Part shown: positions 55,210-63,622 of the stretch, piece after piece | Layout of the letters: each line of letters begins with the position of its first letter | How positions within the stretch are numbered: the stretch's first letter is position 1 | DNA from: Caulobacteraceae bacterium | GTDB lineage: Bacteria; Pseudomonadota; Alphaproteobacteria; Caulobacterales; Caulobacteraceae | Reading direction: 5' to 3' | DNA: 64,000 nucleotides | Assembly (NCBI GenBank): GCA_030446805.1 | Contig: JAUJMO010000001.1 | Location: 1,135,241 to 1,199,240 of the forward strand | Made by a program: the position numbers and the translations under genes | The notes under the pieces: generated by a model | Told to the model about the DNA's origin: nothing | Seen by the model: the letters and a program-made list of their open reading frames with translations, nothing else | Database searches by the model: none

Positions 55210-56300
55210 GGCCGTTTCGGAGATCGGGAGCTCGGGTCGAACCCCGGCTTCGCGGCCGGCCCCGCCTTGCGGCGCGGGATCCCGCCCGGCTTGGGCGCCT
55301 TGGCCTTGGCCCAACCGGCTTTGTAGACCTTCTTCTCGCGCTTGGGCGACTGCGCCTCCGCGGCCGGCTGCCCGGCCCTGGCGCCCTCCCCCGTCGGACG
55401 CCGCCGCTGCACCTGCGCTGGGCGGGCGGGCGGGGTCCACCCCACCTTCTCCCCCTTGGGCAGGGCTTCCGGCGGGATCCGGTCGGCCAGGAGCTCGCGG
55501 ATCACCCGCGGCCCGACTTCCTCCACCGCGCCCGGCTCCAGCGTGCCCAGCTGGAAGGGGCCGTAGGCCAGGCGGATCAGCCGGTTCACCTTCAGACCCA
55601 GGTGCTCCAGCACGCGCCGGACCTCCCGGTTCTTGCCCTCGGTCAGGGCCACGCTGATCCAAAGGTTGGCTCCCTGCGGGCCTTCCTTGGCCTTGTCCAG
55701 CCGCGCCTCAATGGGGCCGTAGGCCACGCCTTCGATCGTTACGCCGTTCTGGAGCGTGTCCAGCTTCTCCTGCGTCACGCGCCCGCGCGCACGGGCGCGG
55801 TAGCGCCGCACCCAGCCGGAGGACGGCAGCTCCAAGGCGCGCGCCAGCCCCCCGTCGTTGGTGAGCAGCAGCAGCCCTTCCGAATTGATGTCCAGCCGCC
55901 CCACGCTGATCAGACGGGGCAGCCCCGGCGGCAGCTGTTCGAACACGGTGGGACGCCCCTTCGGGTCGTTGTGGCTGGTCAACAGCCCCACGGGCTTGTG
56001 GTGCCGGAACAGCCGGGTCGGCTCCGCCTCTCCCACGACCTCGCCGTTGACTGTCAGGATGTCGCCGCGCCCGACGCTCACCGCCGGCGTGGTCAGCACC
56101 GTCCCGTTCAGCGCCACCCGCCCTTCGGCGATCAGCCGCTCCACCTCGCGCCGGGACGCCACCCCCGCCCGCGCCAGCACCTTGGCCACGCGCTCGGCGC
56201 CCGAGGGCTCGCCCCGCGCGCCCAGGCGGGCGAGAGCTTGACCCGGAGCCTCGGGACCGCTCCCGTGCTCGCCCTTATGTTTCAACCGATCACCGCTCAT
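55206..56300 (-). CDS. rluB: rRNA pseudouridine synthase RluB/RsuA family
   Basis: Modifies a uridine of rRNA. 364 residues: S4 RNA-binding domain (ERVAKVLARAGVASRREVERLIAEGRV), catalytic Asp in SVGRLDINSEGLLLLTND, and EGKNREVRRVLEHLGLKVNRLIRLAYGPF. A basic, low-complexity C-terminal tail of about 90 residues (Lys/Arg/Pro/Ala-rich) follows, a common extension in alphaproteobacterial RluB that may hold RNA. Its start overlaps the divergent tadA start region by 24 bases. Confidence 0.93.
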   Translation of the reverse strand: MSGDRLKHKGEHGSGPEAPGQALARLGARGEPSGAERVAKVLARAGVASRREVERLIAEGRVALNGTVLTTPAVSVGRGDILTVNGEVVGEAEPTRLFRHHKPVGLLTSHNDPKGRPTVFEQLPPGLPRLISVGRLDINSEGLLLLTNDGGLARALELPSSGWVRRYRARARGRVTQEKLDTLQNGVTIEGVAYGPIEARLDKAKEGPQGANLWISVALTEGKNREVRRVLEHLGLKVNRLIRLAYGPFQLGTLEPGAVEEVGPRVIRELLADRIPPEALPKGEKVGWTPPARPAQVQRRRPTGEGARAGQPAAEAQSPKREKKVYKAGWAKAKAPKPGGIPRRKAGPAAKPGFDPSSRSPKRP

Positions 56301-56792
56301 GACGAGCAGCTAATGCGCCTGGCGCTGGAGGAGGCGCAAGCCGCCGCGCGCGCCGGCGAAGCTCCCGTGGGCGCCGTGATCGCCGACTTGGCCAGCGGCG
56401 ACATCCTCTCGCGCGCGGGCAACGCCCCCATCTCCGGCCACGACCCGACCGCCCACGCCGAGATCCTGGCGCTCCGCGCCGCCGCCCAGGCCTTGGGCAA
56501 CTATCGCCTGAGCGGCCTGACCCTGGTCGTCACCCTGGAACCCTGCGCCATGTGCGCCGGGGCCATCAGCCACGGCCGCATCGGCCGGCTCGTCTACGGC
56601 GCTTCGGATCCCAAGGGCGGGGCGGTGGAGCACGGCCCGCGCCTGTTCGAGCAACCCACAATCCACCACCGTCCCCTGGTGACGGCCGGTGTCCTGGCTC
56701 CCGAGAGCGCCGCCCTGCTGCGCGGCTTCTTCCGCGAACGGCGTCAGCCGAAGGCCGCCTCGCCGGCGCGCAGGCCGCTCATCATGGACTGA
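56277..56792 (+). CDS. tadA: tRNA-specific adenosine deaminase
   Basis: Deaminates A34 to inosine in tRNA-Arg. 171 residues with the zinc site TAHAEILAL and EPCAMCAGAISHG, and the catalytic Glu in HAE. The ATG at 56277 gives the usual N-terminus; ATG 56313 would avoid the overlap with rluB but cut family residues. The last 49 bases run antisense to the end of the FAD-enzyme gene. Confidence 0.95.
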   Translation: MFQPITAHDEQLMRLALEEAQAAARAGEAPVGAVIADLASGDILSRAGNAPISGHDPTAHAEILALRAAAQALGNYRLSGLTLVVTLEPCAMCAGAISHGRIGRLVYGASDPKGGAVEHGPRLFEQPTIHHRPLVTAGVLAPESAALLRGFFRERRQPKAASPARRPLIMD

Positions 56793-58027
56793 TTACTCCA
56801 CAGGTACGCCCATTCTCCGAAGCGCCCCGCGACCTGGACGCCTTGACCTTCCACCCAGGCCCGCACCCGGTCGCGTCGCTCCTCCATGCCCAGGTCGAAC
56901 ACCACATTGCCGTAGGGCAGCCGCATATGGTGGACGAACAAGAGGTCCTGCTCCACGGCCAGCCCCATCCGGCGGAGCCCCTCGACCGTGTTGGCCTTTA
57001 GCGCCTCCACCGAATGCGTCTGGGGTCGCTTGACGGAGGAGTAGATCTCGAACTGCAGCGAACTGCAGCCCGCCGGGGCGTTGGACTCCGCCTTCCAGCT
57101 CGGCGCATAGCCGCGCGCCGCCAGGATCTCGCGGTCGTAGATGTAGAACCACAGGGTCGGCGACACCTGCGGGCGGTTGAAGCCGATGGAGATCAGGTCC
57201 ACCACGGTTGCGAACAGGCTCTCGGCGTCGGCGCGCACCGCGTCGGGGGCGTTCGGCATCAGCTTGATCAACACCGGCAAGGGCAGGCTGGAGACCATGT
57301 TGCGGTACTGCACCGATTGGCCGTTGGCGAAGCGCACGGTTCGCGAGGGCGCGTCCACCTCCACCGCGCGATGGCCGGGGACGATCTCCACCTCCTTGAC
57401 CATGGGCTCCATGAAGGCGCGGTAGCCGCCCTCCTTGGGATAGCGCATCTCCTTGGCGTAAAAGGCGTTGGGCGTGTCCTCCGTGAACGCCCCCGCCAAC
57501 ACCTCGCGCAGGTCGGCGCGACGCACCCGCTGCCCAATCCAGTCGGTGCCGAGTTGCTCGGCCGGCAAGGTCCAGTACTTCTCCGTGTAGACCATGGGCC
57601 AACGGGCCGCGATGGGCTCGCCGTACTGCTGGATCAGCCAGTCCCTGTAGTTGCGGATTTCGCCTTGCGGCGCTTCCGCCAGCCCGGCGATGAGCTCGAC
57701 CTTCTCCTCCGTCGGCAGCGGATGCATGTTGTTCTGAACCGGGTGGCGCAACCACAGGTCACGGTCCCAGTTCACCGCTTCAGGCTCGTGGGTGTTGTAG
57801 GCGGAGCGATCGAACACCTCCCGCACCTCTCGCTCCTCCGCGAAAGACAGGTGAACCGCGGTGTCGAAGCGGAACTCCCCGCGCTCGCTCTGGACCGTGA
57901 AGTTGTCCAACAGCCCGCCCGGCCGCTCGCGGGCCTCGTAGACGATGGCGTGCTTGCCGCGTTGCTTGGCCTGGTAGGCCGCCGCAACACCTGCGATGCC
58001 GCCGCCCAGCACGATATTGTCGATCAT
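56744..58027 (-). CDS. FAD-dependent oxidoreductase, UDP-galactopyranose-mutase/amine-oxidase-like
   Basis: A 427-residue flavoprotein of the GMC/amine-oxidase fold: IVLGGGIAGVAAAYQAKQRG with the second FAD motif YEARERPGGLLDNF. The middle part shows KYWTLPAEQLGTDWIGQRVRR, and MRYPKEGGYRAFMEPM, phrases shared with protoporphyrinogen-oxidase-like proteins in sugar loci. The last gene of the CDP-sugar cluster, coupled by ATGA to the reductase, so it most likely acts on the sugar nucleotide (oxidation or ring contraction). That is inference; the substrate is unknown. Confidence 0.8.
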   Translation of the reverse strand: MIDNIVLGGGIAGVAAAYQAKQRGKHAIVYEARERPGGLLDNFTVQSERGEFRFDTAVHLSFAEEREVREVFDRSAYNTHEPEAVNWDRDLWLRHPVQNNMHPLPTEEKVELIAGLAEAPQGEIRNYRDWLIQQYGEPIAARWPMVYTEKYWTLPAEQLGTDWIGQRVRRADLREVLAGAFTEDTPNAFYAKEMRYPKEGGYRAFMEPMVKEVEIVPGHRAVEVDAPSRTVRFANGQSVQYRNMVSSLPLPVLIKLMPNAPDAVRADAESLFATVVDLISIGFNRPQVSPTLWFYIYDREILAARGYAPSWKAESNAPAGCSSLQFEIYSSVKRPQTHSVEALKANTVEGLRRMGLAVEQDLLFVHHMRLPYGNVVFDLGMEERRDRVRAWVEGQGVQVAGRFGEWAYLWSNQSMMSGLRAGEAAFG

Positions 58028-58899
58028 GGGGTGTCCATCTGGAAGGCCCGCCAGTCCGGCGAGGCCGTCAGCCATTCCACATAGCCGGCCAGCGATTCGG
58101 TCCAAGGCGGCATGGCGTCCAGCCCCAAAAGGCTCAGCCGGTAGTTCAAGGCGGTTTCGTTGGGCGACACGGGCGCCAAGCGCTTGAAAGCCGGGCCGGG
58201 CGAAACGGAGCAAGGGAGAGCTGAAATCCGCACGATCTCCGCAACATACTCGAAGCGGCTGGCCCCGCCCTGGCCCACCACATTGAAGGTGCCCCGCAGT
58301 TGCGCGTCGACCATAGACAGCGCCTGCCGCGCCACATCGCCTGCAAAGGTGGGGTTGCCACGCTGGGACGCGTCGCTGGTCATGTGCGCCGTGCCCCGGG
58401 CCTCCAGCAACCGTCGCCACACGAAGTTTTTGGGCTGCTGAGTCCCACCGTACAGCCAGCCGGTGCGCAGGATCAGGTGCTCGCAGCCGGAGTCCCGGAC
58501 CGCCGCCTCGCCCGAGATCTTCGATCGGTGATGCGTGGTGGTCGGCCGAACGGGGTCCTCTTCCGTGTAAGGCTCCGACTTCCAGTCGCCGTAACACCCG
58601 GTGCTGGAGAAGTGCACCAGCAAGGCGCCCGCACGTCGGCACGCCGCCCCCAGCAGCCCGGGCAGCACGCTGTTGGCCGCAAAGGCCGTGTTGGGCTCGG
58701 TTTCCGCGGCCTCGGCGTCAGTGTGCCCCGCGCAGTTGACCACCACCTCGGCGCCGGACTCCGCCACCAGCCTCTGGATGGCGGCCGCGCGGCGAACGTC
58801 CAGGGCGTCGCGCCCCGCCGTGGCCAGGTCGTCGCCGGCCAGGGCTTGGGCGAAGGCGGAGCCCAGCACCCCGCCGGCCCCGGTGAGCAGCACCTTCAC
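58024..58899 (-). CDS. RmlD-like sugar-nucleotide reductase/epimerase with altered catalytic Tyr
   Basis: A 291-residue extended short-chain dehydrogenase: MKVLLTGAGGVLGSAF, VVVNCAGHTDAEAAETEP, FSSTGCYGDWKSEPYTEED. The usual YxxxK reads H123-H-R-S-K127, with His where the catalytic Tyr should be. The start GTG at 58899 overlaps the preceding stop as GTGA. It presumably reduces the 4-keto sugar made by the dehydratase, if activity is retained. Confidence 0.85.
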   Translation of the reverse strand: MKVLLTGAGGVLGSAFAQALAGDDLATAGRDALDVRRAAAIQRLVAESGAEVVVNCAGHTDAEAAETEPNTAFAANSVLPGLLGAACRRAGALLVHFSSTGCYGDWKSEPYTEEDPVRPTTTHHRSKISGEAAVRDSGCEHLILRTGWLYGGTQQPKNFVWRRLLEARGTAHMTSDASQRGNPTFAGDVARQALSMVDAQLRGTFNVVGQGGASRFEYVAEIVRISALPCSVSPGPAFKRLAPVSPNETALNYRLSLLGLDAMPPWTESLAGYVEWLTASPDWRAFQMDTP

Positions 58900-59336
58900 G
58901 TCCAACTCCAGGGCAGATCCGCGATGGGCAGGGTCTCGGCTTCCGCCGGGTCGTGTTCGATGCTGGCCAGGTTGAGCAGGAGGTTGGGCCCGGCGCCGAC
59001 GCCGCCAAAGGCCAGCCACAGGCCGGGGGGTACCGTCAGCCGCCCATAGGCGTCCACGCGATCCGGCGTCAGGTGGTGGGCGCGTCGTTCCCCCGCGCGG
59101 CCGCAAGCCACGAAGCGCACCTCGCCCAGCACCACCACGAGGTTCAGGGTCATCCGCTCGTGCCGCCGCCAGCCCTTCACCGCGCCCCTGTCCACCGAGG
59201 AGAAATAGGCCTCGCCGAAGCCGGCGAACCCCGGGTCGCTGGCCTTCATGGCGTGACGAACCTCGCCCCCGGCACCCGGGATGCGCCTCAGCGGCGTGAA
59301 GAGGAGATCCTCCACTCCGGCCGTCAACTCGCCCAC
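58896..59336 (-). CDS. dTDP-4-dehydrorhamnose 3,5-epimerase-like cupin
   Basis: A 146-residue cupin: GVEDLLFTPLRRIPGAGGEVRHAMKASDPGFAGF, RGAVKGWRRHERMTLNLVVVLGEVRFV and LTVPPGLWLAFGG. The pattern matches RmlC-type epimerases, here likely acting on a CDP-4-keto-6-deoxyhexose. It starts with GTG at 59336, 13 bases inside rfbG. The histidine pair needed for epimerisation is only partly evident, so a binding-only role cannot be excluded. Confidence 0.8.
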   Translation of the reverse strand: MGELTAGVEDLLFTPLRRIPGAGGEVRHAMKASDPGFAGFGEAYFSSVDRGAVKGWRRHERMTLNLVVVLGEVRFVACGRAGERRAHHLTPDRVDAYGRLTVPPGLWLAFGGVGAGPNLLLNLASIEHDPAEAETLPIADLPWSWT

Positions 59337-60430
59337 TTCCGCCGCCTTTCCCGAGCGAGGGATTCGAACGCCCGAACCTGCTCGGTGGTGGCCTCCGACG
59401 CGGCGCGGCCGTCGCGCACGACGTCGCGGTACCAGGAGCCGGTGAAGTCCACGCACTCCTCGTAGAACAGCGTGGGCGCCCACCGCAGCATCAGCAGCGC
59501 CTTGTCGATGTTCAAGCGGAGCAGCCCCGCCTCATGGAAAGGCACGTTGCCCGTCACCTCATAGCTTTCGGACGGCGCCTCGAACCCCCAGACCTGGGCC
59601 AGGTCGCCCAGCAGCTTGAGCACGTTCACGGTCTCCTCGGCGCGCGGCCCGAAGTTGAAGGGCTCGCCGTGCAGGGACGCGTCCTCGGCCATCCTGGCGG
59701 CCAAGGCGAGATAGCCGCTGAGCGGCTCCAGCACATGCTGCCATGGCCGGGTTGAGCTCGGGCTCCGGATCTGCACGCGTCCTCCCGTGCTCCAGGCCCG
59801 GATGCAGTCGGCCACGATCCGGTCGGCCGCCCAGTCCCCGCCGCCCAGCACATTGCCGGCCCGAACCGTGGAAACGCGAACGGGCCCGTCCTGGGGAAAA
59901 AAGGAATGCAGGTAAGAGTACACCACCAGTTCGGCGCCGCTCTTGGAACCGCTGTAGACGTCGCGACCGGCCAGGCGGTCCGTTTCCCGGTACCCCCAAG
60001 ACCATTCGACGTTTTCATAAGCCTTGTCGCTGGTGACGATGATCGCCGTGCAGGGCTGCTGCATCTTGCGCAGCGCTTCCAGCACCACGGCCGTGCCCAT
60101 CACGTTCACCGACAAGGTGTTCAGAGGGTCCGCGTAGGATGTGGACACGATCGCCTGGGCGGCCAGGTGAAAGACGAAGTCGGGACGGAAATCCGCAACC
60201 ACCTCCGACACCCGCACCGGGTCTCGTACATCGCCCCGCTCGTCGCGGACGCGCCGGCCCAGGCCGGCCGCCTCGAACAAGGACGGCTGGGTCGGCACCG
60301 CGTCCGAAAAGCCGCAAACCTCTGCGCCCAAGTCGAGCAGCCATGTGGTGAGCCAGCTTCCCTTGAAGCCCGTGTGCCCCGTCACCAGCACCCGCTTGCC
60401 GCGGTAGGCGTCTCCAAAGAAGCCGGTCAC
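59324..60430 (-). CDS. rfbG: CDP-glucose 4,6-dehydratase
   Basis: Converts CDP-D-glucose to CDP-4-keto-6-deoxyglucose. 368 residues of the extended SDR type: VLVTGHTGFKGSWLTTWLLDLGA, HLAAQAIVSTSYADPL, VTSDKAYENVEWSWGYRETD, catalytic Tyr-Lys in DVYSGSKSGAEL and VRAGNVLGGGDWAADRIV, all specific for this enzyme. Starts 13 bases after rfbF. Confidence 0.96.
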   Translation of the reverse strand: MTGFFGDAYRGKRVLVTGHTGFKGSWLTTWLLDLGAEVCGFSDAVPTQPSLFEAAGLGRRVRDERGDVRDPVRVSEVVADFRPDFVFHLAAQAIVSTSYADPLNTLSVNVMGTAVVLEALRKMQQPCTAIIVTSDKAYENVEWSWGYRETDRLAGRDVYSGSKSGAELVVYSYLHSFFPQDGPVRVSTVRAGNVLGGGDWAADRIVADCIRAWSTGGRVQIRSPSSTRPWQHVLEPLSGYLALAARMAEDASLHGEPFNFGPRAEETVNVLKLLGDLAQVWGFEAPSESYEVTGNVPFHEAGLLRLNIDKALLMLRWAPTLFYEECVDFTGSWYRDVVRDGRAASEATTEQVRAFESLARERRRKWAS

Positions 60431-60443
60431 CCCCGGTTCTCCG

Positions 60444-61220
60444 TCACCACTGCTTCCACGGCGCCCGGCCCCCCTCCCAAAGGTCGCGCAAGAGCGTCAG
60501 GTCGCGCACGGTGTCCATGCATTGCCAGAAGCCGTCGTGCTTGAAGGCGTTCAGCTGGCCCCGATCGGCCAGCGTCTCCAGCGGCGTCCGCTCCAGGATG
60601 GTGCTGTCGCCCTCGATCAGGTCGGCCACGTCCGGCTCCAGCACCATGAAGCCGCCGTTGATCCACCCCTCGCCCACCTGCGGCTTTTCGTCGAAGCTGA
60701 GGATGCGCTCCCCGTCCATGGTCAGCCCCCCGAAGCGCGCCGGCGGCCGCACGGCCGTCAGGGTCGCCTGACAGGCAGCCGCCTCGTGAAAGGCCAGCAG
60801 ATCGCGCAGGTTCACGTCCGACACGCCGTCCCCATAGGTGGCCATGAAGCGCCGTCGCCCCAGGAACTGGGCCGCGCGCCGGATGCGCCCGCCCGTCATG
60901 GTCTCCTGCCCCGTTTCGAGCAGGTGGACCTTCCAGGTCTCGCCCTCCTCCGGGTTGTGCATGTCGAACTTGCCCGTGGCCAGGTCGATGCTCACCCCGC
61001 CCTGGCGCGATCGGTAGTTCAGGAAGAAGTCCTTGATGGTGTCGCCCTTGTAGCCCAGGCACACCACGAACTCGTCGAACCCGTGGGCCGCATAGCTCTT
61101 CATGATGTGCCAAAGGATCGGATGCCCGCCCACCTCCACCATGGGCTTGGGCTTGACGTCGGTCTCTTCGCGCAGGCGGGTTCCCAGACCCCCCGCCAAC
61201 AAGACCACAGGGACCGACAT
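60444..61220 (-). CDS. rfbF: Glucose-1-phosphate cytidylyltransferase
   Basis: Makes CDP-glucose from CTP and glucose-1-phosphate, the committed step to CDP-deoxysugars. 258 residues: LAGGLGTRLREETDVKPKPMVEVGGHPILWHIM, GYKGDTIKDFFLNY, FMATYGDGVSDVNL and NGGFMVLEP. First gene of the five-gene minus-strand run, divergent from the DUF707 genes; the 137 bases to 61358 hold both promoters, with nothing else recognised. Confidence 0.96.
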   Translation of the reverse strand: MSVPVVLLAGGLGTRLREETDVKPKPMVEVGGHPILWHIMKSYAAHGFDEFVVCLGYKGDTIKDFFLNYRSRQGGVSIDLATGKFDMHNPEEGETWKVHLLETGQETMTGGRIRRAAQFLGRRRFMATYGDGVSDVNLRDLLAFHEAAACQATLTAVRPPARFGGLTMDGERILSFDEKPQVGEGWINGGFMVLEPDVADLIEGDSTILERTPLETLADRGQLNAFKHDGFWQCMDTVRDLTLLRDLWEGGRAPWKQW

Positions 61221-61357
61221 GCACGTCTCCGCCAGCTACGAAGCCGTGCGCTCTAGTGCAAGCGGGCCGATGCAGCAACGGCTGGCGCCGTCCGGTTCCG
61301 GCGTGACAGGCGCCGCTCGCCCCTCTACACGGGCGCCGTCAAAGCAAAAGGGCACCC

Positions 61358-62452
61358 ATGGCGCGCATCGACCTTCACCTCACCTGGGAGATGCTTGAGC
61401 GCCGGACCTGGACCTTCGGCCACCGCGACAACGGGCCTTACTCCCGCTTCGTGCGCCTTCTCCCCGACGGGCGGATCTCCGGGTTTGCGGTCGAGAACGT
61501 CAACGAACGCCGCTGGGGCCTGGAAGGCGGCAAGTTGTCCATCATCGACGCCTGGGATCGCAAGACCACGGTCTTCGACGAAGTGCATCTGGACGACGAA
61601 GGCCGGCTGACCCTCTTGGGCGGCTTCCGCTTCCATCCGGTCGGCACGCCCCACATGCTCAAGGAGATCCCGTCCCCGGCCGAACTGGCCCCGGCAGCCG
61701 GCGCACCCGAACTCTTGGTCAAGCGCAAGGGCGAACCGCGCCGGAACCTGGTCGTCCTGCGCGCCAACGAGGAGTCGCTTCATCATCAGTGGCCCCGCGA
61801 GCTCAAGGACGACGACCGGACCTGGGACCTCTGCGTCAGCTTCTACGGCAAGGACGAGAACTTCGACGCCCCCGACTTCGCCGAATACCGCGCCCTCCAG
61901 AACAAGCAACACAAGTTCTCGGCCCTCTACGACTTGCTGCACGAAGGCAGCCCGCTGCTGGACTATGACTACGTCATGCTTCCCGATGACGACCTGATGA
62001 TGAACTGGCGCGACATCAACGAGATGTTCGCGCTCTGCCGCGACTACAAGCTCCAGCTCGCCCAGCCGGCGCTGGACCCCTCCGGCTTCGCCAACCACGC
62101 CATCACCCTGCGCCAGTGGGGAACGCTTCTGCGCTTCACCTCTTTCGTGGAGCTCATGATCCCGATCTTCTCCCGCGAAGCGCTGCGGATGTGCGTGCCG
62201 ACGTTCAAGGGCTCCACGGGCGGCTTCGGCCTGGACAACATCTGGCCCAAGCTGCTGGGCCATCCCCGCACCGGCCTTGCGGTCCTGGACAAGACGCCGG
62301 TGGTCCACACCCGTCCCCAGGGCGCCACCTACGACATCGGCAAGGCGCTGCGCGAAGGCGACGAACTGCAGCGGATCTACGACGCCCACGCCCGCCACCT
62401 GGAGTACGGCAGCGTCCTGGCCCAGCCGCTCCACGCCACCAACGGCTGGTGA
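61358..62452 (+). CDS. DUF707 protein, copy 1 of a tandem pair
   Basis: A 364-residue protein. Residues 1-105 form a beta-rich domain (NGPYSRFVRLLPDGRISGF, RRWGLEGGKLSIID, TTVFDEVHL) and residues 125-330 the DUF707 domain (NLVVLRANEESLH, DLCVSFYGKDENF, YDYVMLPDDDLMMNW, GFGLDNIWPKLLG). The LPDDDL motif looks like the DxD metal site of GT-A glycosyltransferases, so a sugar-transfer role is plausible. No signal peptide or helix. Confidence 0.85.
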   Translation: MARIDLHLTWEMLERRTWTFGHRDNGPYSRFVRLLPDGRISGFAVENVNERRWGLEGGKLSIIDAWDRKTTVFDEVHLDDEGRLTLLGGFRFHPVGTPHMLKEIPSPAELAPAAGAPELLVKRKGEPRRNLVVLRANEESLHHQWPRELKDDDRTWDLCVSFYGKDENFDAPDFAEYRALQNKQHKFSALYDLLHEGSPLLDYDYVMLPDDDLMMNWRDINEMFALCRDYKLQLAQPALDPSGFANHAITLRQWGTLLRFTSFVELMIPIFSREALRMCVPTFKGSTGGFGLDNIWPKLLGHPRTGLAVLDKTPVVHTRPQGATYDIGKALREGDELQRIYDAHARHLEYGSVLAQPLHATNGW

Positions 62453-62456
62453 CGCA

Positions 62457-63569
62457 GTGAGCGCCCCCGGCCTGGAAGGCCTGAACCTGCTGCGCTCCCT
62501 GGTGCTCACGCCCGAGGGCCTCACCCGCCGCGTGTGGGAGTTCGGCCTGGTGGGCCAGGGCCCTTACGCCCGCCACGTGCGCCTGCTGCCCGACGGGCGC
62601 GTCGCCGGCAACCTCGGCGAGAACGAAACCTTCTGGCGCATCGAGAATGAGCGGGTGGTTTTCCTCACCGGAGCCGATCTGCGCTCCACCGTGTTCGACC
62701 GGATCTATCTGGAGGAGTCCGGCCGCCTGGCCATGGTCGGACCGTTCCAGGCCCCGCGCGGCCTCGACCACGTCCTGCGGGAGGTCGTCCCCCTGGACGC
62801 TCTCGCCGCCGCGTCCGACGCCCCCGAGGTGATCTGGCGGCGAAAGCAGGCGCCCCGCCCCAACCTGGTCGTGCTGCGCGCCAATGAGCGGTCGTTGCAC
62901 GTCGACTGGCCGCGCGAGATGCTGGACAGCGATCGCAGCTGGGATCTGTGCATCAGCTTCTACGGCCACGAAGAGAACTTCCACGCCGACAGCTGGTCCG
63001 AGTACCGGGTGCTGCAGAACAGGACGCACAAGTTCGATTCGCTTCACGCCCTGCTGCACAAAGAAAGCCCGTTCTGGGGCTATGAGTACGTCGCCTTCCC
63101 GGATGACGACCTGATGCTGAGCTGGCGCAACTGGAACGAACTGTTCGCCATCTGCCGCAGATACCGGCTCGATCTGGCCCAGCCGGCCCTGGACCTCGCG
63201 GGTCATATCGCCCACCCGATCACCGGCCGCGACGACCGGTTCCTCCTGCGCTATGTATCCTTTGTCGAAGTGATGACGCCCATCTTCTCGCGGCAAGCGC
63301 TTCGGGCTTGCGCGCCCAACTTCGGACGCTCGCCCAGCGGCTTCGGCCTGGACAACATCTGGCCCAAGCTCCTGGGCAACCCGCGCGACCGCATGGCCAT
63401 CATTGACCAGGTTCCGGTGCTGCACACCCGCCCCCCGGGATCGCAGTACAGCATCGACGCCGCCATCGCCGAGGGCAACGCCCACCAACACGCCTACGAC
63501 TCCCCCAGCCACGTCCTCGAGTTCGGCGGCATCCTCGCCGACCCCAGCAATCGCCAGCACGCCTGGTGA
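62457..63569 (+). CDS. DUF707 protein, copy 2 of a tandem pair
   Basis: A 370-residue paralogue of the preceding protein with the same domain order: GPYARHVRLLPDGRVAGNL, then NLVVLRANERSLH, DLCISFYGHEENFH, YEYVAFPDDDLMLSW and GFGLDNIWPKLLGNP. The GTG at 62457 lies four bases after the first gene's stop. Similarity runs over nearly the whole length but is far from identity, so the duplication is old and both are maintained. Confidence 0.85.
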   Translation: MSAPGLEGLNLLRSLVLTPEGLTRRVWEFGLVGQGPYARHVRLLPDGRVAGNLGENETFWRIENERVVFLTGADLRSTVFDRIYLEESGRLAMVGPFQAPRGLDHVLREVVPLDALAAASDAPEVIWRRKQAPRPNLVVLRANERSLHVDWPREMLDSDRSWDLCISFYGHEENFHADSWSEYRVLQNRTHKFDSLHALLHKESPFWGYEYVAFPDDDLMLSWRNWNELFAICRRYRLDLAQPALDLAGHIAHPITGRDDRFLLRYVSFVEVMTPIFSRQALRACAPNFGRSPSGFGLDNIWPKLLGNPRDRMAIIDQVPVLHTRPPGSQYSIDAAIAEGNAHQHAYDSPSHVLEFGGILADPSNRQHAW

Positions 63570-63622
63570 GGGGCGGCGGCGCCGGCCTTGATCGGCGGGC
63601 ACCGAGCTTGTTACGAGTGGGC

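Noticed and set aside
59355-59375. GGATTCGAACG string resembling a tRNA T-arm
   Set aside because: It lies in the conserved end of rfbG and no acceptor, D or anticodon stems can be drawn around it.
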